From positions 7,507,001 through 7,571,000 of the forward strand of contig OX344765.1 of NCBI GenBank assembly GCA_947034895.1: DNA of 64,000 nt, given 5' to 3'. A program made the translations under genes and the position numbers. This DNA comes from Rhytidiadelphus loreus. Lineage: Eukaryota; Streptophyta; Bryopsida; Hypnales; Hylocomiaceae. A model generated the notes under the pieces. That model searched no databases. It was not told the origin of the DNA and saw only the letters and a list, made by a program, of their open reading frames with translations. Shown piece by piece: positions 23,726 through 34,890 of the stretch. How positions within the stretch are numbered: position 1 is the stretch's first letter; each line of letters begins with the position of its first letter.

Positions 23726-24932
23726 ACCCTTTTTCATAAATGCACTGAAAAACTCAACACTCCCAGTGAGTTCAAACCCTGTTTTGTTGATTGATTCCTT
23801 AGTTTCGGATTCTAATGAACAACCTTACATTAACTTATTGAGTGCAGCAGTTGTAAGGCAAGAATGTGGAGTTTTAAAATTTGAATCTAAGGATCACCCT
23901 CTGACGAAATGAGTAACTCTGGAGCATGATTGGAATTGTCGGTGGCGGTGTTTAAGAGTTTTATTAGCGTATGAGTGCTTCAATTTTCCAAATATGGAAC
24001 CTTGCATGATTGCATGATGCTGTCAATTTTGAATTTCAGATTTATGTACACAATTACTGTGAAGTCCAGTACTAGAACATTTCTCATAGTTCTACTTCCA
24101 AAGCGAAAGTGGGTTGACCAGTAATAACGGAGGTTGACAAATTCACTAGATCAAAATACTGTACATCGAAGGCTCTCTGCTGCGCACAAAAGAATCAAAT
24201 TACTTATGAGCCCCCATCGGGATCTGAATCTATCATTCTTTTTTAATTCAATCAACTGTTTTATATAAAGTTTGCATGCATGCTTGCTGTCTTGCTAGTG
24301 ATAATTTTAACATTGATAGAGCCACTTGGGGTTGCACGGAAGTAGAGAACCATTAATAAAATCCACACTTAGAATGCCAAACAATCTTGTGCCAATCATG
24401 TTCCAATCATGTTCCCGTGCTAGGTTGTTTTCAATTCTCAAAGTAAATTTCAATTCTCAAAGTACAGAGTAGCATGCTACCATTCCTAATAACAAGGACT
24501 GAAAACTGTTGTGACATGTTTCATGAGATCCCACACAGGCATTCTTCTCTCATTACAAACAGTAACCAAATACCAAGTTCACAGTACTCCAAATACAACT
24601 CTTTCTTTGTACCACGACCATAAATGAGGCTCCAGTAATAAAAATCTTTAACAATGGTAAATTAGAACTCAACGTTCTCTTATAAACGGAGACTCAAAAG
24701 TTTGTCATGAACGGTAGAGAACCACCACGACCCTCACAGTGTAACCAACGCAGCCCTATCTTCTTCAATTCCTGACGATCTCGTTCCCTCAAAATTGTGC
24801 ACAGAAAGGATCCGAATTCCTCTCCCCCCAAAATGTTGAGGGGATGAAGTTCCTCCATTTGTTCAAAAAAACGAAGAAATTGAGGGAGCTCCTCGAGAAT
24901 GTTACACGTCTATATACAGTTATTACCACCTG
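23726..24932. other. Spacer with no recognised gene
   Basis: AT-rich, GC-balanced towards the right end. Short direct repeats (AATCATGTTCC, CAATTCTCAAAGTA) occur near 24400-24460. No exon, RNA gene or element was identified. Confidence 0.35.
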
Positions 24933-25770
24933 CAGCAACTACACGGTCGTCCACACCCGATTCGCAAACAATGTTGTCAAAACCCGGTCACGTACACCAC
25001 CGAAACCTCTCTCCTCCGAAAACATCAACAGAACTGAATCATCAAAATCACACACCCTGATCAAATCCTCCACAGCTTCACAAACTGATTCTCGGAGGAA
25101 TCGTATCCTCCCATTCTGGAAAGACTTTCTCTTGTGGACGCTCCGTGGTTTCTCCCGTTCCGGCTTTTGCAATCCTAGATGAAGCTCCTCCAGCTCCAGA
25201 CCGTCCAACAAATGATGATCAGCAACTACACAAGCTTGCAAAACCCAATGTTGCCAAAACCAGTCACACCACCAAAAACTCTATCCTCCGAAAACATCAA
25301 CAAAACTGCATTTGATCATCAACACACACACCCTGATCAAATCCTCTACAGCTTCACAAAGCTCGATGGTGAGTACCGGAAGACTAGTACCCCGGTCCCC
25401 AATCTAGAAGACGCTCCGTGGTTTCTTCGGTTCCATCTTTTGCAATTCTAAATCAAGCTCCTCCAGCTCCAGATCTTCCAGCAAAATGACCAGCAACTAC
25501 ACTTGCAAAGCTGATTCGCAAACAATGTAGTCAAAATCCAGTCAACCCACCGAGACTCTCTCTACTCCAAAAGCAGCAACAAAACTGAATTGATCATCAA
25601 CACACACATACACACTGATCACATCCTCTACAGCTTCACAAAGCTCTTCTGGGCTCGATGGTGAGTCCCAGAGGAATAATATCCCGTAAATCTGGAAGGC
25701 TTTCCCTTATCAATGCCCCGTGGTTTCTTGGGCTCCACCTTCTGCAATCCTACATCGAACACCTCGAGAT
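24933..25770 (-). repeat. Triplicated ~280-bp unit spanning the kinase 3' end
   Basis: Three direct units start at CAGCAACTACAC (24933, 25220, 25491; periods 287 and 271). Each holds CTGATCAAATCCTC-ACAGCTTCACAAA, a GGAAGACT/GGAAGGCT block, GCTCCGTGGTTTCT (or a close variant) and AGCTCCTCCAGCTCCAGA. The third unit overlaps the stop codon and last ~40 codons of the kinase-like gene. The first two lie downstream of that stop and still read on the minus strand as variants of the same tail (LGLQKPEREKPRSVHKRK against VGLQKVEPKKPRGIDKGK). The gene's 3' end has therefore been tandemly copied. Confidence 0.85.
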
Positions 25771-27519
25771 CCAGATCGTCCGACACTTTGGCTCCCTTGA
25801 GTGGACTCCGCGCCGTCGCCGATTTCAACCTCTTTTGTGGAAGTTGCGTGACGGGAAGCTTGTCGTAGCTAGGGGCTCTCCGCGTAATTCTCAGCTTCCG
25901 AACTAAGAAACGGCCCACGCGAAAGACGAGCATCTTCTTCTTCTTCATATTGGGAAAGCCCAACGCCGCATTCGCACTGCTGCTGGACTTCCCGGTGTTG
26001 AACGGGGTGTGGCCTGCGTCGAGGTTGGCGTTGATCAGCTTCTCTCTGCGACGGCTCATGCTGTTGGACATTATGGATCCCGACTTGAAGTCGCTGGAGC
26101 TCATGGTGCTGGACATGACTCCCGATTTGAAGTCTCTGGAGGTCGTGGAGCTGGGTGTGAGTTCGGGGTAGCCGGGCGTGGAGATGAAACTCGGGGTGGG
26201 CGTCCAGAGAGGATCTGGGACGAGCTTGCTGGCTTTAGCAAGAGATTGGACGACTTCCTCCATGGCGGGCCGACGCGCGATCGAGGAGCGGACGCAGCGA
26301 GAGGCTGTGTTCGCCATGATGCGCACTGCGACGCTGTCTGGGAAGGGGGCGCTGCTGGGGTCGCAAATCGCCATGGAATGGCCGTGCTTGATAAGGGGAA
26401 GCGCCCAGTTTAGCAAGACGCGGGAAGAGTCGGATCGTCCGGATATGATTTCCAACAAGAGAATCCCGAAGCTGTACACATCAGTTTTAGGGCTAATGCG
26501 CGATTCGGACGAGGACGACGAAGTCTCCTCGACGTCCAAATCGTCCAACCCCGCCGAAGAATGTCGCCCATAGTCTTCTTCCGTGGCGAGCTCTGCAATG
26601 GGAAATGAACGTTTTAGGCCGGAGCAGGCGAAACAATCGTCGTTTATAAAGAAATCATACTCTACTATCGTAATTAACCCGATTTCTGTTATGGAAACAA
26701 GATCCATGAAGTCGTTTATAAAGAAAGCATCATACTGCACTACTTTTGTCGTTAACCCGATTTTTGTGGTGGAAACAAACAAGATTCATGAAATCGTTCA
26801 TACTGCACTCCTTTCGTAACACGATATTTGTTGTGGAAACAAGATTTATCAAATCGATTATGATACACATAGGTTCGTTGCGCACCTGGGATCGAGATCA
26901 AGGCGCTTCGTCGCGGCGGTTCCTCCGCTTGCTCGTTGAGGATCTTGGCGAGTTCAAAGTCGCCCAGTCGTGCTCTCCCGTCGCGGTCGAGGAACACATT
27001 CGTGCTGCGCAGGTTGCAGTGGATGATGGGCGGGGACGACGCGTGGAGTGCGCGGACCGCTTTCGCGATGTCGACGGCGAGCTTCACTCGCATCGGCCAG
27101 CTCAAGGACACCGCAGGGTCCGTAAGATTCTCAAGTAAAGGCCCGTTTTCCATGTACTCCTGCACCAGGAGCGTGGCGCGTCCGTCGCGGCTGCACCCCA
27201 GCAAGTTGACGAGTCGCCGGCTGAAGAGCTTGGACAGGATGTGCACCTCATTTTCGAACGCTTCCTCGTGGTGGCGCCGGCTCGGGTCGGGTCTCTTAAC
27301 CACCACTACGCGGCCGTCGGGCAGTGTGGCGCGGTAGAGGTGGCCATGGCTGCTCTGGAGAATGAGATTCTCACGGGAAAACCAGTTAGTGGCGCTCTCC
27401 AGGTCCCGGAATTTGAAACTCTCCAGGAGAGTGCCATTGCTGGTGCGGGGGCGGCGGACGACGTCGCGGGTGGAGTTGTACACGGCTATGGCGGATTTCG
27501 ACTTGCAGGAGAGACCCAT
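25628..27519 (-). CDS. RLCK-like protein, probable pseudokinase, two exons
   Basis: Exon 1 is 26886-27519 and exon 2 is 25628-26592, joined GT-AG and in frame to 532 residues. It resembles plant receptor-like cytoplasmic kinases of the At3g51990/At5g23170 type, which also start MG.LSC. I prefer this internal ATG (27519) over an in-frame ATG at 27600 because MGLSCKSKS fits an N-acylation signal; there is no signal peptide or membrane span. Kinase landmarks: VVVVKRP (Lys75), AFENEVHIL (alpha-C), QEYMENGPL, IIHCNLRSTNVFLD (166-179), LGDFELAK and TDVYSFGILLLEI. The glycine loop is degraded (LQSSHGHLY), HRD reads HCN and DFG reads DFE; no normal activation segment or APE motif is visible. Loss of the HRD Asp predicts little or no phosphotransfer. 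A Ser-rich, basic tail of ~200 residues follows. Confidence 0.85.
26638..26855. repeat. Three-unit ~73-82-bp repeat in the kinase intron
   Basis: Units at about 26638-26709, 26710-26791 and 26792-26855 share GTTTATAAAGAAA, CATACTGCACT, TTAACCCGATTT and TGGAAACAAGAT blocks. They fill most of the single intron (26593-26885). The copies are in direct orientation and diverged. Confidence 0.8.
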
Positions 27520-30201
27520 CGAGCTGGCTCTCTCAATTCGTATCTCCCTGGTCAAGTAACCATAACCGCCCACTGCAATATCGGGACGCCAATGTTTCAA
27601 TCCCTTGCCGAAATCTTCAAGCTCTCGATCGGCAATTCGGGCTTAGACTGACAGGGTCACAACACGCGCCCAATTCCCGAGGCAGGCAGAATCGACAAGT
27701 ACGCCATGCCGCAGTGTAAGGAATGTTGCGTTCCGGTTGGCAGCAACTGTGCCCAACGCGTGGATCCCGAACGACGCACTCCAGACGTGACGGGGAAGAC
27801 TCGGGATCGGCCACCCTGTAAGTTACAAGTACCAGAGAGTTTCGATGAGAAACGCTCGCTGCCACCGCCGCCGTCGTCCTTATGACTCGGTCTCCCTCGA
27901 AAGAAAGCGACCTAACAAGACTACTCCACGGGCTGACGCTTTCGTCCAACGCGATGAGACTCCAAGGCAGTAGCAATTGTAGTGGCACACGATCACAGGG
28001 CCTGAGAAAGAATCATCGAGCGGGAAAGAACTATCTGCGGCCATCGATGATTCGCCTCACGACAGCAACAAAGCTCTGCAAAAGCTAGAGACCGAAAACG
28101 CGGGTGGGCACAAGGCAAAATCAGTAGGAAGAATCGGTCAAAACCATTCAACTTTTCACTGCAAAAAGCTACTCGACTATCGCTACGAAAGGAACCGACA
28201 ACAGAAGGAATGTTCACTTGGGTTGCTCTTGGCACCATCATAGGATGCATCAAATACGCAACCAATTCACGAGAAGAGATCTAACCTGAAAACGGTGGAC
28301 CCGTCAACAATAGAATTCCCGGAAACGTGACCAATTTCGAAACTCGAGGATCCATCACACGCACATTCTAACGACGGTTCGATCTCCAAAACTCGTCGCT
28401 TTTGATCTCAAGGTGCAAACATATTCATTCCCCGCTTGACAATTCCGTACTACGAATTGACATCATCAACTACCCGGCGCATATTACACCGTTCTGGTGA
28501 TCTCAAAGCGCTGGAAATAGCTTAGCTACTCCGGAATGAAACTCAATCAGTCCTCTCACAAGCCCGTGAGTCCCGTCTGCCTTTAACTTAGATTCGCGAC
28601 GAACTGGAGGCTCGAACGGCTGCAAAGAGACTTCCGGAATGATTCCCAAATCATTTCAGTAGAGCCTCCAAATGGGCACGCCTACCGAGCGGATACCCCC
28701 GCCCGAGGAAACCGTGCACTTACTAGAAAGTGCGAAACAAGTCCTACTCAGTCACTCATCAAGGGACTCATCAAGGGACTCAACAGTGGTTCTACTGCCC
28801 TACAGCTAGAATCTTGACAGTATTCGAGCTTGCACGCAATCCAGTGACTGACGGCGAAAGAGGCAAAGGCAAGCAAAAGCACAGTTTTTAATTTGTAGCT
28901 AGGACGACGGACTTGTTACTGTCCTGTAACGGAGGCCAACTGAATGCGTCGTCCCGTGAACGAGTCACACATACACACACACATACACAGCTTGAAATTG
29001 GATGGTGAATGGGTTGCATAGGTGCCAGGAAGGAGAATTGTTACGGAAGGAGCTTGCTTTGTCGCTCGCAACAGCACGCATCTCTCTCACTTTCTCCTTG
29101 CGAGCGTTGCGAGTATTGTGAGGCAGCGCTGTGAGGATTGTGAGGATTTTTGAGTGTTGTGAGCGGTATGTGCAAGAGATGAGGCACCATGATCGTGAGT
29201 GGGTAGCCATCTCTTTCGGTTCCCGTCTTTTGGTTCGCGTTTTGGGTTGTACTGGTCAATCGTGGTCGCTTTCCCTCAATAACAGCGCTTCATACTTTTT
29301 ATTAGTCATTACAGTACACTGATTTGTCCTAATAAGGTAACAGGTCCAGGAATCGCCCACCTCAGAGCTGAAACTGAATTTTGGGGAGGCGAAGCTTCCA
29401 GAAGTAGTTTTCACTAAATTTTCCTTGAAATATAAGTGGAATTGAATGCATATTTCGTTGAAATGGTGGTATTTTTTTGCCATTTTTTCATTCATTTTCT
29501 AGGACCGGTATAGATTTTAGACCACGTGGTCTAAAGTCTAGGACTGGTTTACATTTCAGACCACATGGTCTAAACCTAAAAGTGTCAAATTTGTGGAATA
29601 TTGCCATTTTAACGAAATATCCGTTATTGGCATCTAATCCAAGTCGTTTCATATTCTGGAGCTTTGTGGAATTAATTATAAAATTTTGAAGTTGAAATAG
29701 CATAGGGCTCTGAAATCGCCCACCTCCTAAAATGTACATTGTTTGTACATTGTTGAAGGCTATGAAAAAAAAACATGTATGCAGAGTGTACATTTGAAGA
29801 TGTGGGCAATTTTAGAACTTGTATGTGCATTTCAGAGCTTGTTACTTTAGATATTACCATCACCTAAACAAGTAGTGTCACCACAAAATTCCATTTTTGT
29901 GGAAATTCATACAATACATGAATATTTCAACATGCACTAATTCAAAATAGTATAACTTTGGTCAATTAGTGTCACATGCACTAATAAGACAAATCAATGT
30001 AGTTCATTTCCATTAGGGTTATTTTTTCAATTTTCTATGATCATAGCAACTGTATTGATTTGTCATTTTGTCAATGTGCAAAATTCTTATTTTTTGGAAA
30101 TTGGTACAATAGAGATGTCCCAACTGCATATAGGAGTAATTTTTGAACTTATGTTTTTTCTTACATTTGTATGGCTAGACATGTAAGCCATTATGAATGT
30201 A
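27520..30201. other. Upstream region of the kinase-like gene and spacer
   Basis: About 27520-29250 is GC-balanced and not obviously repetitive. It likely includes the promoter and leader of the minus-strand kinase-like gene; no further exon could be supported. From 29300 on it is AT-rich. At 29501-29576 two ~37-bp direct copies each hold a palindrome around CCACGTGG or CCACATGG; the first includes a G-box core CACGTG. Confidence 0.35.
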
Positions 30202-31155
30202 TTAACCCCTAAAGGTTCAAACACCATTTTTTGGCAACATAGTGATTTTGGGCAGCTCACTACAAATGGATTTTTTTTTTTTTTCTTTGAAATTTCCACA
30301 CAACATGTGCACAAGGAGTAACTTTAAGGCCCAACAATTTTCATAACTTTTGACTACATGGTTCAAAAGTTATTGCATGATATGTGATTTCCAGTGTTCG
30401 GTGGGGAGCCCGAGCAGAAAAAAAAAACTTCTTTGAAAATCACTTTTAAGAAAAATAAAAATTTGAAATTGATTCTCTAGATTTATATATACGTGGTAAG
30501 TTTTGAATCATTCCATTTTGATTAATGAGATGAAAGTTATGAGGAATTTTAGTTTGGCTTAGTTTGTGGGTAGTTATGGAATCTCTACTCTAAAATAAAC
30601 TTTGAAGTCCTTTATTTAACTCAATTTTAAATATTTTTGAATTTAAAAAAAAAATTAGGTGCCTATTGTTTATTGAAACATTACAACCATTGGGATTGGC
30701 ATTTTTCAATTCCATAAATAAATTGTTAACAATTTAGTATTTTTAAACATTCTCTACTTCTTTCTACTTACTATCTTTTTCCTACATGTTGTACAATTTC
30801 AAATGATCTGAAAATTTTCAAGCATGTATTCAACTTGCCTTGAAGAAGGAATCCAAAGAGTAACAACCATTTTGGACATTTTTTCATACAAATGTGACCT
30901 TGTGAAGTGCAGCTGCCCGTATTTTTATAGGGCCAAAAAAATGGATTTTTGTCACTTCAAATGTTAATATCTTGCAATCTACACAGTGCAAAATTCTGAA
31001 AAAAAATTCCACATATTTTCAAACCAGTGTACTACAAGATCCTACGGTTACATGTTTCTAAAAATGTTTTTTTTCTAAAATTTCGTACTTGTCCTAGAAA
31101 TGACAGTTTTGGAGCAGTTTTGATGAAAACATAGTCTCTAACGTTTAGGAGTTAA
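30202..31155. repeat. TTAA-flanked element, ~954 bp
   Basis: Left end TTAACCCCTAAAGGTT and right end AACGTTTAGGAGTTAA are inverted copies at 14 of 16 positions. The interior is AT-rich without a transposase frame. Same end signature as 21757-22331 and 60503-61427. Confidence 0.55.
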
Positions 31156-32429
31156 TAGTATTTTGGATTTTCTCATAGTAGAAGGAGAAGAACTACGTTT
31201 AAAGAATCTTCAAAATTAGAAAATCTTCTTTGATTTGTTGCTCTTTTCTTGTGTCTCCCCCTTTTTCCTCCCCTCTTCTTTTTTCCTCATGCAAAGAAGG
31301 ACCATCAAACTTCCTTCTTTGTTTAATTTTCTCTCTTGACATGGCAAGTGTGAGAACCAAAGTTGAATCTCCTACTTTCAAATTCCTTGCCCATAATTAT
31401 GCCTACGAACGCAATCTGAACTCATTACCACCATTTGGGTGTTCATCTCATTCCTTTCAACACCATGTTGTCCTTAATTTATGAGTGCCCCTACTAACAA
31501 TTATTGGTGCTCTTACTATTCAAAACAAACTGCAGACTTCAATACCTCTCTCTCTCTCTCTTTCAAGCCAATCAATCAAACCGCTCCATCAACCTCCACA
31601 TTAAAACATGCTTTCCTTTTCCTCTTCCTCCTCTTCTTCTCACAAAGAACCACACATTATTCCATTATCCAAAATTTCAAACTGTTTTCGAGTGATGGCA
31701 ATGAGTGGAGATCATAATGGGAGCTCACATTGTGTACGCAATGAGAACTAAGGGATACAGCTGCGAGCCTTCAACGTAGACTTGCCATATGATCATTATT
31801 AATATGGGTTCATATTTTTCACTTCGACTGTAAGAATGAATGAATGAATGAGTGAATGAGTGGGATTCACTCAGTTTTCCGCTATTGAGGGCATTGTTCC
31901 GGTTCAATCAGTTCTTGCCTGTGTGCTCACACAGTCGTGCGCACACAACTGGCTTTCCTTTGCAGGCTATGATAGCTAGGCACTACTTGAGCTGTTCCTA
32001 GCTAGTGAAGAGAGAATTTTAGTCATGAGAGAATTCAGAGCTCCAGAGATGGTTGTCTCCCGCCTGGCCTGGCGTGGCCTGGCCTGGGAAGGCTGCGTCG
32101 CAACTTTGTTTTCTGATTACGGGGGCAAGTCAGGCATGAAACTCTGGCAAGTGTGGCAGGAATGAAAAACCGGTGCAGAAATTGTCGAGAAACCACTTTT
32201 GGGCGTGCTGGCGGGTTGGGCACTTGGATGAGATGAGATGAGCTAAGCTATAACTGATATACGTTATCTCATATATCAATGTGGTCGGTTCATATGTGAC
32301 TCAGTATGTCGAGTTTCATCATGAGAGTTGCAACAGCAGCGCAGAGTTGCCACCCAAGTAGTGAGTGAGTGAGTGAGTGCATGCATGAAGAAGCCCTAGA
32401 ACTTGGAAGAAGTGATAGAAGGAGAGAGG
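31156..32429. other. Spacer with simple repeats
   Basis: Contains a CT run (31548-31562), GAAT/GAGT tetranucleotide repeats (about 31832-31862) and a GAGT run (about 32362-32378). Short Ser- and Phe-rich frames at 31230-31700 reflect CT-rich DNA and are not supported as genes. Confidence 0.4.
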
Positions 32430-32910
32430 AGGGTAAGATAGAAGTACCTATTCCTGATAACTTAATAAGCATTTCAGTCTGTACTGGACAACATGGGAAA
32501 TTTGTTGAGAAACTAAGCTCAATTGTGCAAACATAAGAATGAGGAAGAATGTAAAAGAAAAAAAATGAATTTTTTTTCACTACAAAAAAATGAATTTTTT
32601 TTCACTACAAAAAAATGAGGGCATATATGACTTGTCCACTAAGATTGCACTTACAAAAATGACTGTAAAACAACTGTCGTTTTGTAGTCGTTTTTGTTGA
32701 TGAAGTCATAGTGAACAAGTCATATATGTCTTCATTTTTTGTAATGTTTCCCAAGAATGAATATTTTATTCAATGTAAATGTAGATTTTTCATTGGGACC
32801 CATTCCAATCTCATAGACTTACCTATTGTGGTTAGATTTGGTACTTCTCCTCAAACAACGAGGGAAGAGAGATGAGTGGACAAGAAGGTGCAAACTAAGA
32901 ATCTTTCTTA
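32430..32910 (+). repeat. Dispersed repeat, copy 1 (interrupted by a MITE)
   Basis: Matches 34545-34890 and 37395-37680. Shared blocks include GTAGAAGTACC-like starts, AATAAGCATTTCA, CATAAGAATGAGGAAGAAT, CAAGAATGAATATTTTATTC and TTTTTCATTGGGACCCATT. This copy is split by the hairpin element at 32603-32746. Confidence 0.7.
32603..32746. mobile_element. CACTA-type hairpin MITE nested in a repeat
   Basis: About 144 bp. It starts CACTACAAAAAAATGAGGGC and ends TTCATTTTTTGTAATG, with inner arms CATATATGACTTGTCCACTA and TAGTGAACAAGTCATATATG. TTT flanks both sides, fitting the 3-bp target duplication of CACTA elements. The related repeat copies at 34.5 and 37.4 kb lack it. A partial duplicate of its left end (CACTACAAAAAAATGAATTT) lies just before it at 32579. 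Confidence 0.75.
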
Positions 32911-32964
32911 ATAATTAAACAGTGCATCCAAATATTGTTCACGATAGATTAGCCTAAAAAACTA

Positions 32965-33328
32965 TGACCTTAGATAGTGAATTTCCATCTTTGATGCCTC
33001 CATTAAAAGGTAGACCCTATAAATAATTAACATGTTTTTTTCTTTGATAAATTTTGAGGTCCCTATATGATGATAAGGTCATTTGAATCTCACTATAATG
33101 GGGTGGATTATGGCCTGCTAATGCCTAGGTTTGAACTTATGACTTTAGATGGTGAATTTTATCTTTGATGCCTCCATTAGAAGGTAGACCCTACAATAAA
33201 GACATATTCCTTCCTAAAAAAAAATTGAGGTCCCCATATGACGACAAGGTCATTTGACTCCACTATAATTAGGTGGACTATGGTGGTGTAAGCACTGGCT
33301 GTGCCAATGTGCAGGTTTGAACTTATGA
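32965..33328 (+). repeat. Tandem duplication, ~175-bp unit
   Basis: Two direct copies share GGTGAATTT(T)ATCTTTGATG, CCTCCATTA.AAGGTAGACC, TTGAGGTCCC-ATATGA and AAGGTCATTTGA blocks (about 32965-33137 and 33138-33328). Non-coding. Confidence 0.7.
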
Positions 33329-33747
33329 CCACTTCACCGGTGTGCTAAGGCCAAAGCCACTGAACCAAGACCACAAGTGCCCTCAAAGTGGTAAGAGAAG
33401 TGCCGGTACACTGAGAAGTGCTTAATCTTGGTGGCAATTGAGATACGATTCTAGGTTAGATGACTTTAACAGATGTGTTTTGGTCATGGACACATCATAT
33501 TGATATTCTATAAAAAATTTAAGTACAGGTACTAATTTCAGGTGACCTCAAAATTATCCTGAGCTCTCTTGCTTAAAATGTTGTACTGTACAATATGATG
33601 ACCCATTGCTGTCATGGCAAAAGAATGAGAGCATCCTAGAAAATTCAAAACTGGTAGCCCCGACCAAGTTTGGGACCCTCTCTAGCAAATATTTCAAAAT
33701 ATGGAATAAAACATTGCCCACATGCCCCCTTGCTGCTGGTCATGTAC

Positions 33748-34010
33748 ACTAAATAGTGAAATTGGATTGCCTTAACAATTAGTTTGCCTAATCCAGAGAA
33801 GTTACTTCATGACTCACTGCTTGTACACATAGAGGCACATGTGACACTCTAAACTTGGGCTATGAACTAGTGCACCATCTCATGTAACACACGTGATTTT
33901 TTCATTAGTGCATCCTTCTAAAGTAAAGTACATATTTATATAGTGTAGAATGTCAAAGAAATTAGTGAAGGGCAATTTAATTTCACTATTTAATATAGAT
34001 TAAAGGATGA
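33748..34010. repeat. MITE with ACTAAATAGTGAAATT ends
   Basis: The left end ACTAAATAGTGAAATTGGAT and the right end TTAATTTCACTATTTAATA are inverted. About 262 bp. It shares a CATTAGTGCATCCTTCTAAA-like interior and the GAATGTCAAAGAAATTAGTG-like block with the 41.1-kb element. Confidence 0.6.
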
Positions 34011-34544
34011 TTGAACAATTCATCATTTTGAAGTGTCCTCTTTGATCAATCATTTAGTAAAAAGAATAATTGAAATACAAAAAATCTTTATATCATTAGA
34101 TCGAGTGAAGAACATTGCACGTGTTGGTTCCAAAAATTTTATTTGAAGTAAGAATTCCACTCATTAGAATTCTTCAAAATTCCATCAAAATGTGGTCTTC
34201 TTTGTCTTTAAAGTGTTAATAAGAAAATAATTAGACTTGACAATGGATTTGTCCAAAGAAAGAAATAACTCCTATTTATTTGAGAATTAGTATACATTAA
34301 GAGTATGTTCATTCTTGGTCCCATGTCCAAACCCATAGAGCATAGACAAATTGTCCAAATTCCTTACTTAACCCCTAAAGGATTGGGGGTGCAAAAACCC
34401 ATGGTGCAAAAACCACTTGGTAGCCTCGTGTCAAGTATTCTAAAAAATCTTCATAACAATGCCAAAGGGACAATGATTTTAGGCAAAAATTTGTAAAGGT
34501 CAGGTTCAGAAATAGGTCACTCACTTTATAAGGTTCTTTGAATA

Positions 34545-34890
34545 ACAACTTTGTGTGTTAAGGTAGAAGTACCGCCTATTCTTTATAACTTAAGCATTTC
34601 AACATGTAAGATGTGGGACAATGGTGGAGAAATTGAGTTCAATGCATGCAAACATAAGGATGAGGAAGAATCCAAAACACACGATATTTCACCCACATCC
34701 CACACCCCACACCCCAAGAATGAATATTTTATTCAATATACATGTGGATTTTTCATTGGGACCCATTATGGTTCCCTAGACTCACCTATTATGATTAGCT
34801 TCTGACACTTCTCCCTAAGCAAGGAAGCAAGAGAGAGAAAGATGAGTAGACAAGAAGGTACAACCAAAGAATTTTTTTTCTTAATGAATA
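34545..34890 (+). repeat. Dispersed repeat, copy 2 (uninterrupted)
   Basis: Second copy of the family seen at 32430-32910. It preserves the continuous sequence across the point where the hairpin MITE sits in copy 1. Non-coding. Confidence 0.7.

Noticed and set aside
23655..23912. 85-codon plus-strand frame
   Set aside because: It starts inside a MITE copy that is non-coding elsewhere, so it is a chance frame.
24205..24245. tRNA-like string GAGCCCCCATCGGGATCTGAATC
   Set aside because: Only a rough resemblance to a T arm; no cloverleaf can be completed.
27617..28265. Minus-strand frames upstream of the kinase-like gene as extra 5' coding exons
   Set aside because: They lack kinase-family sequence, and the proposed MGLSC start already matches relatives.
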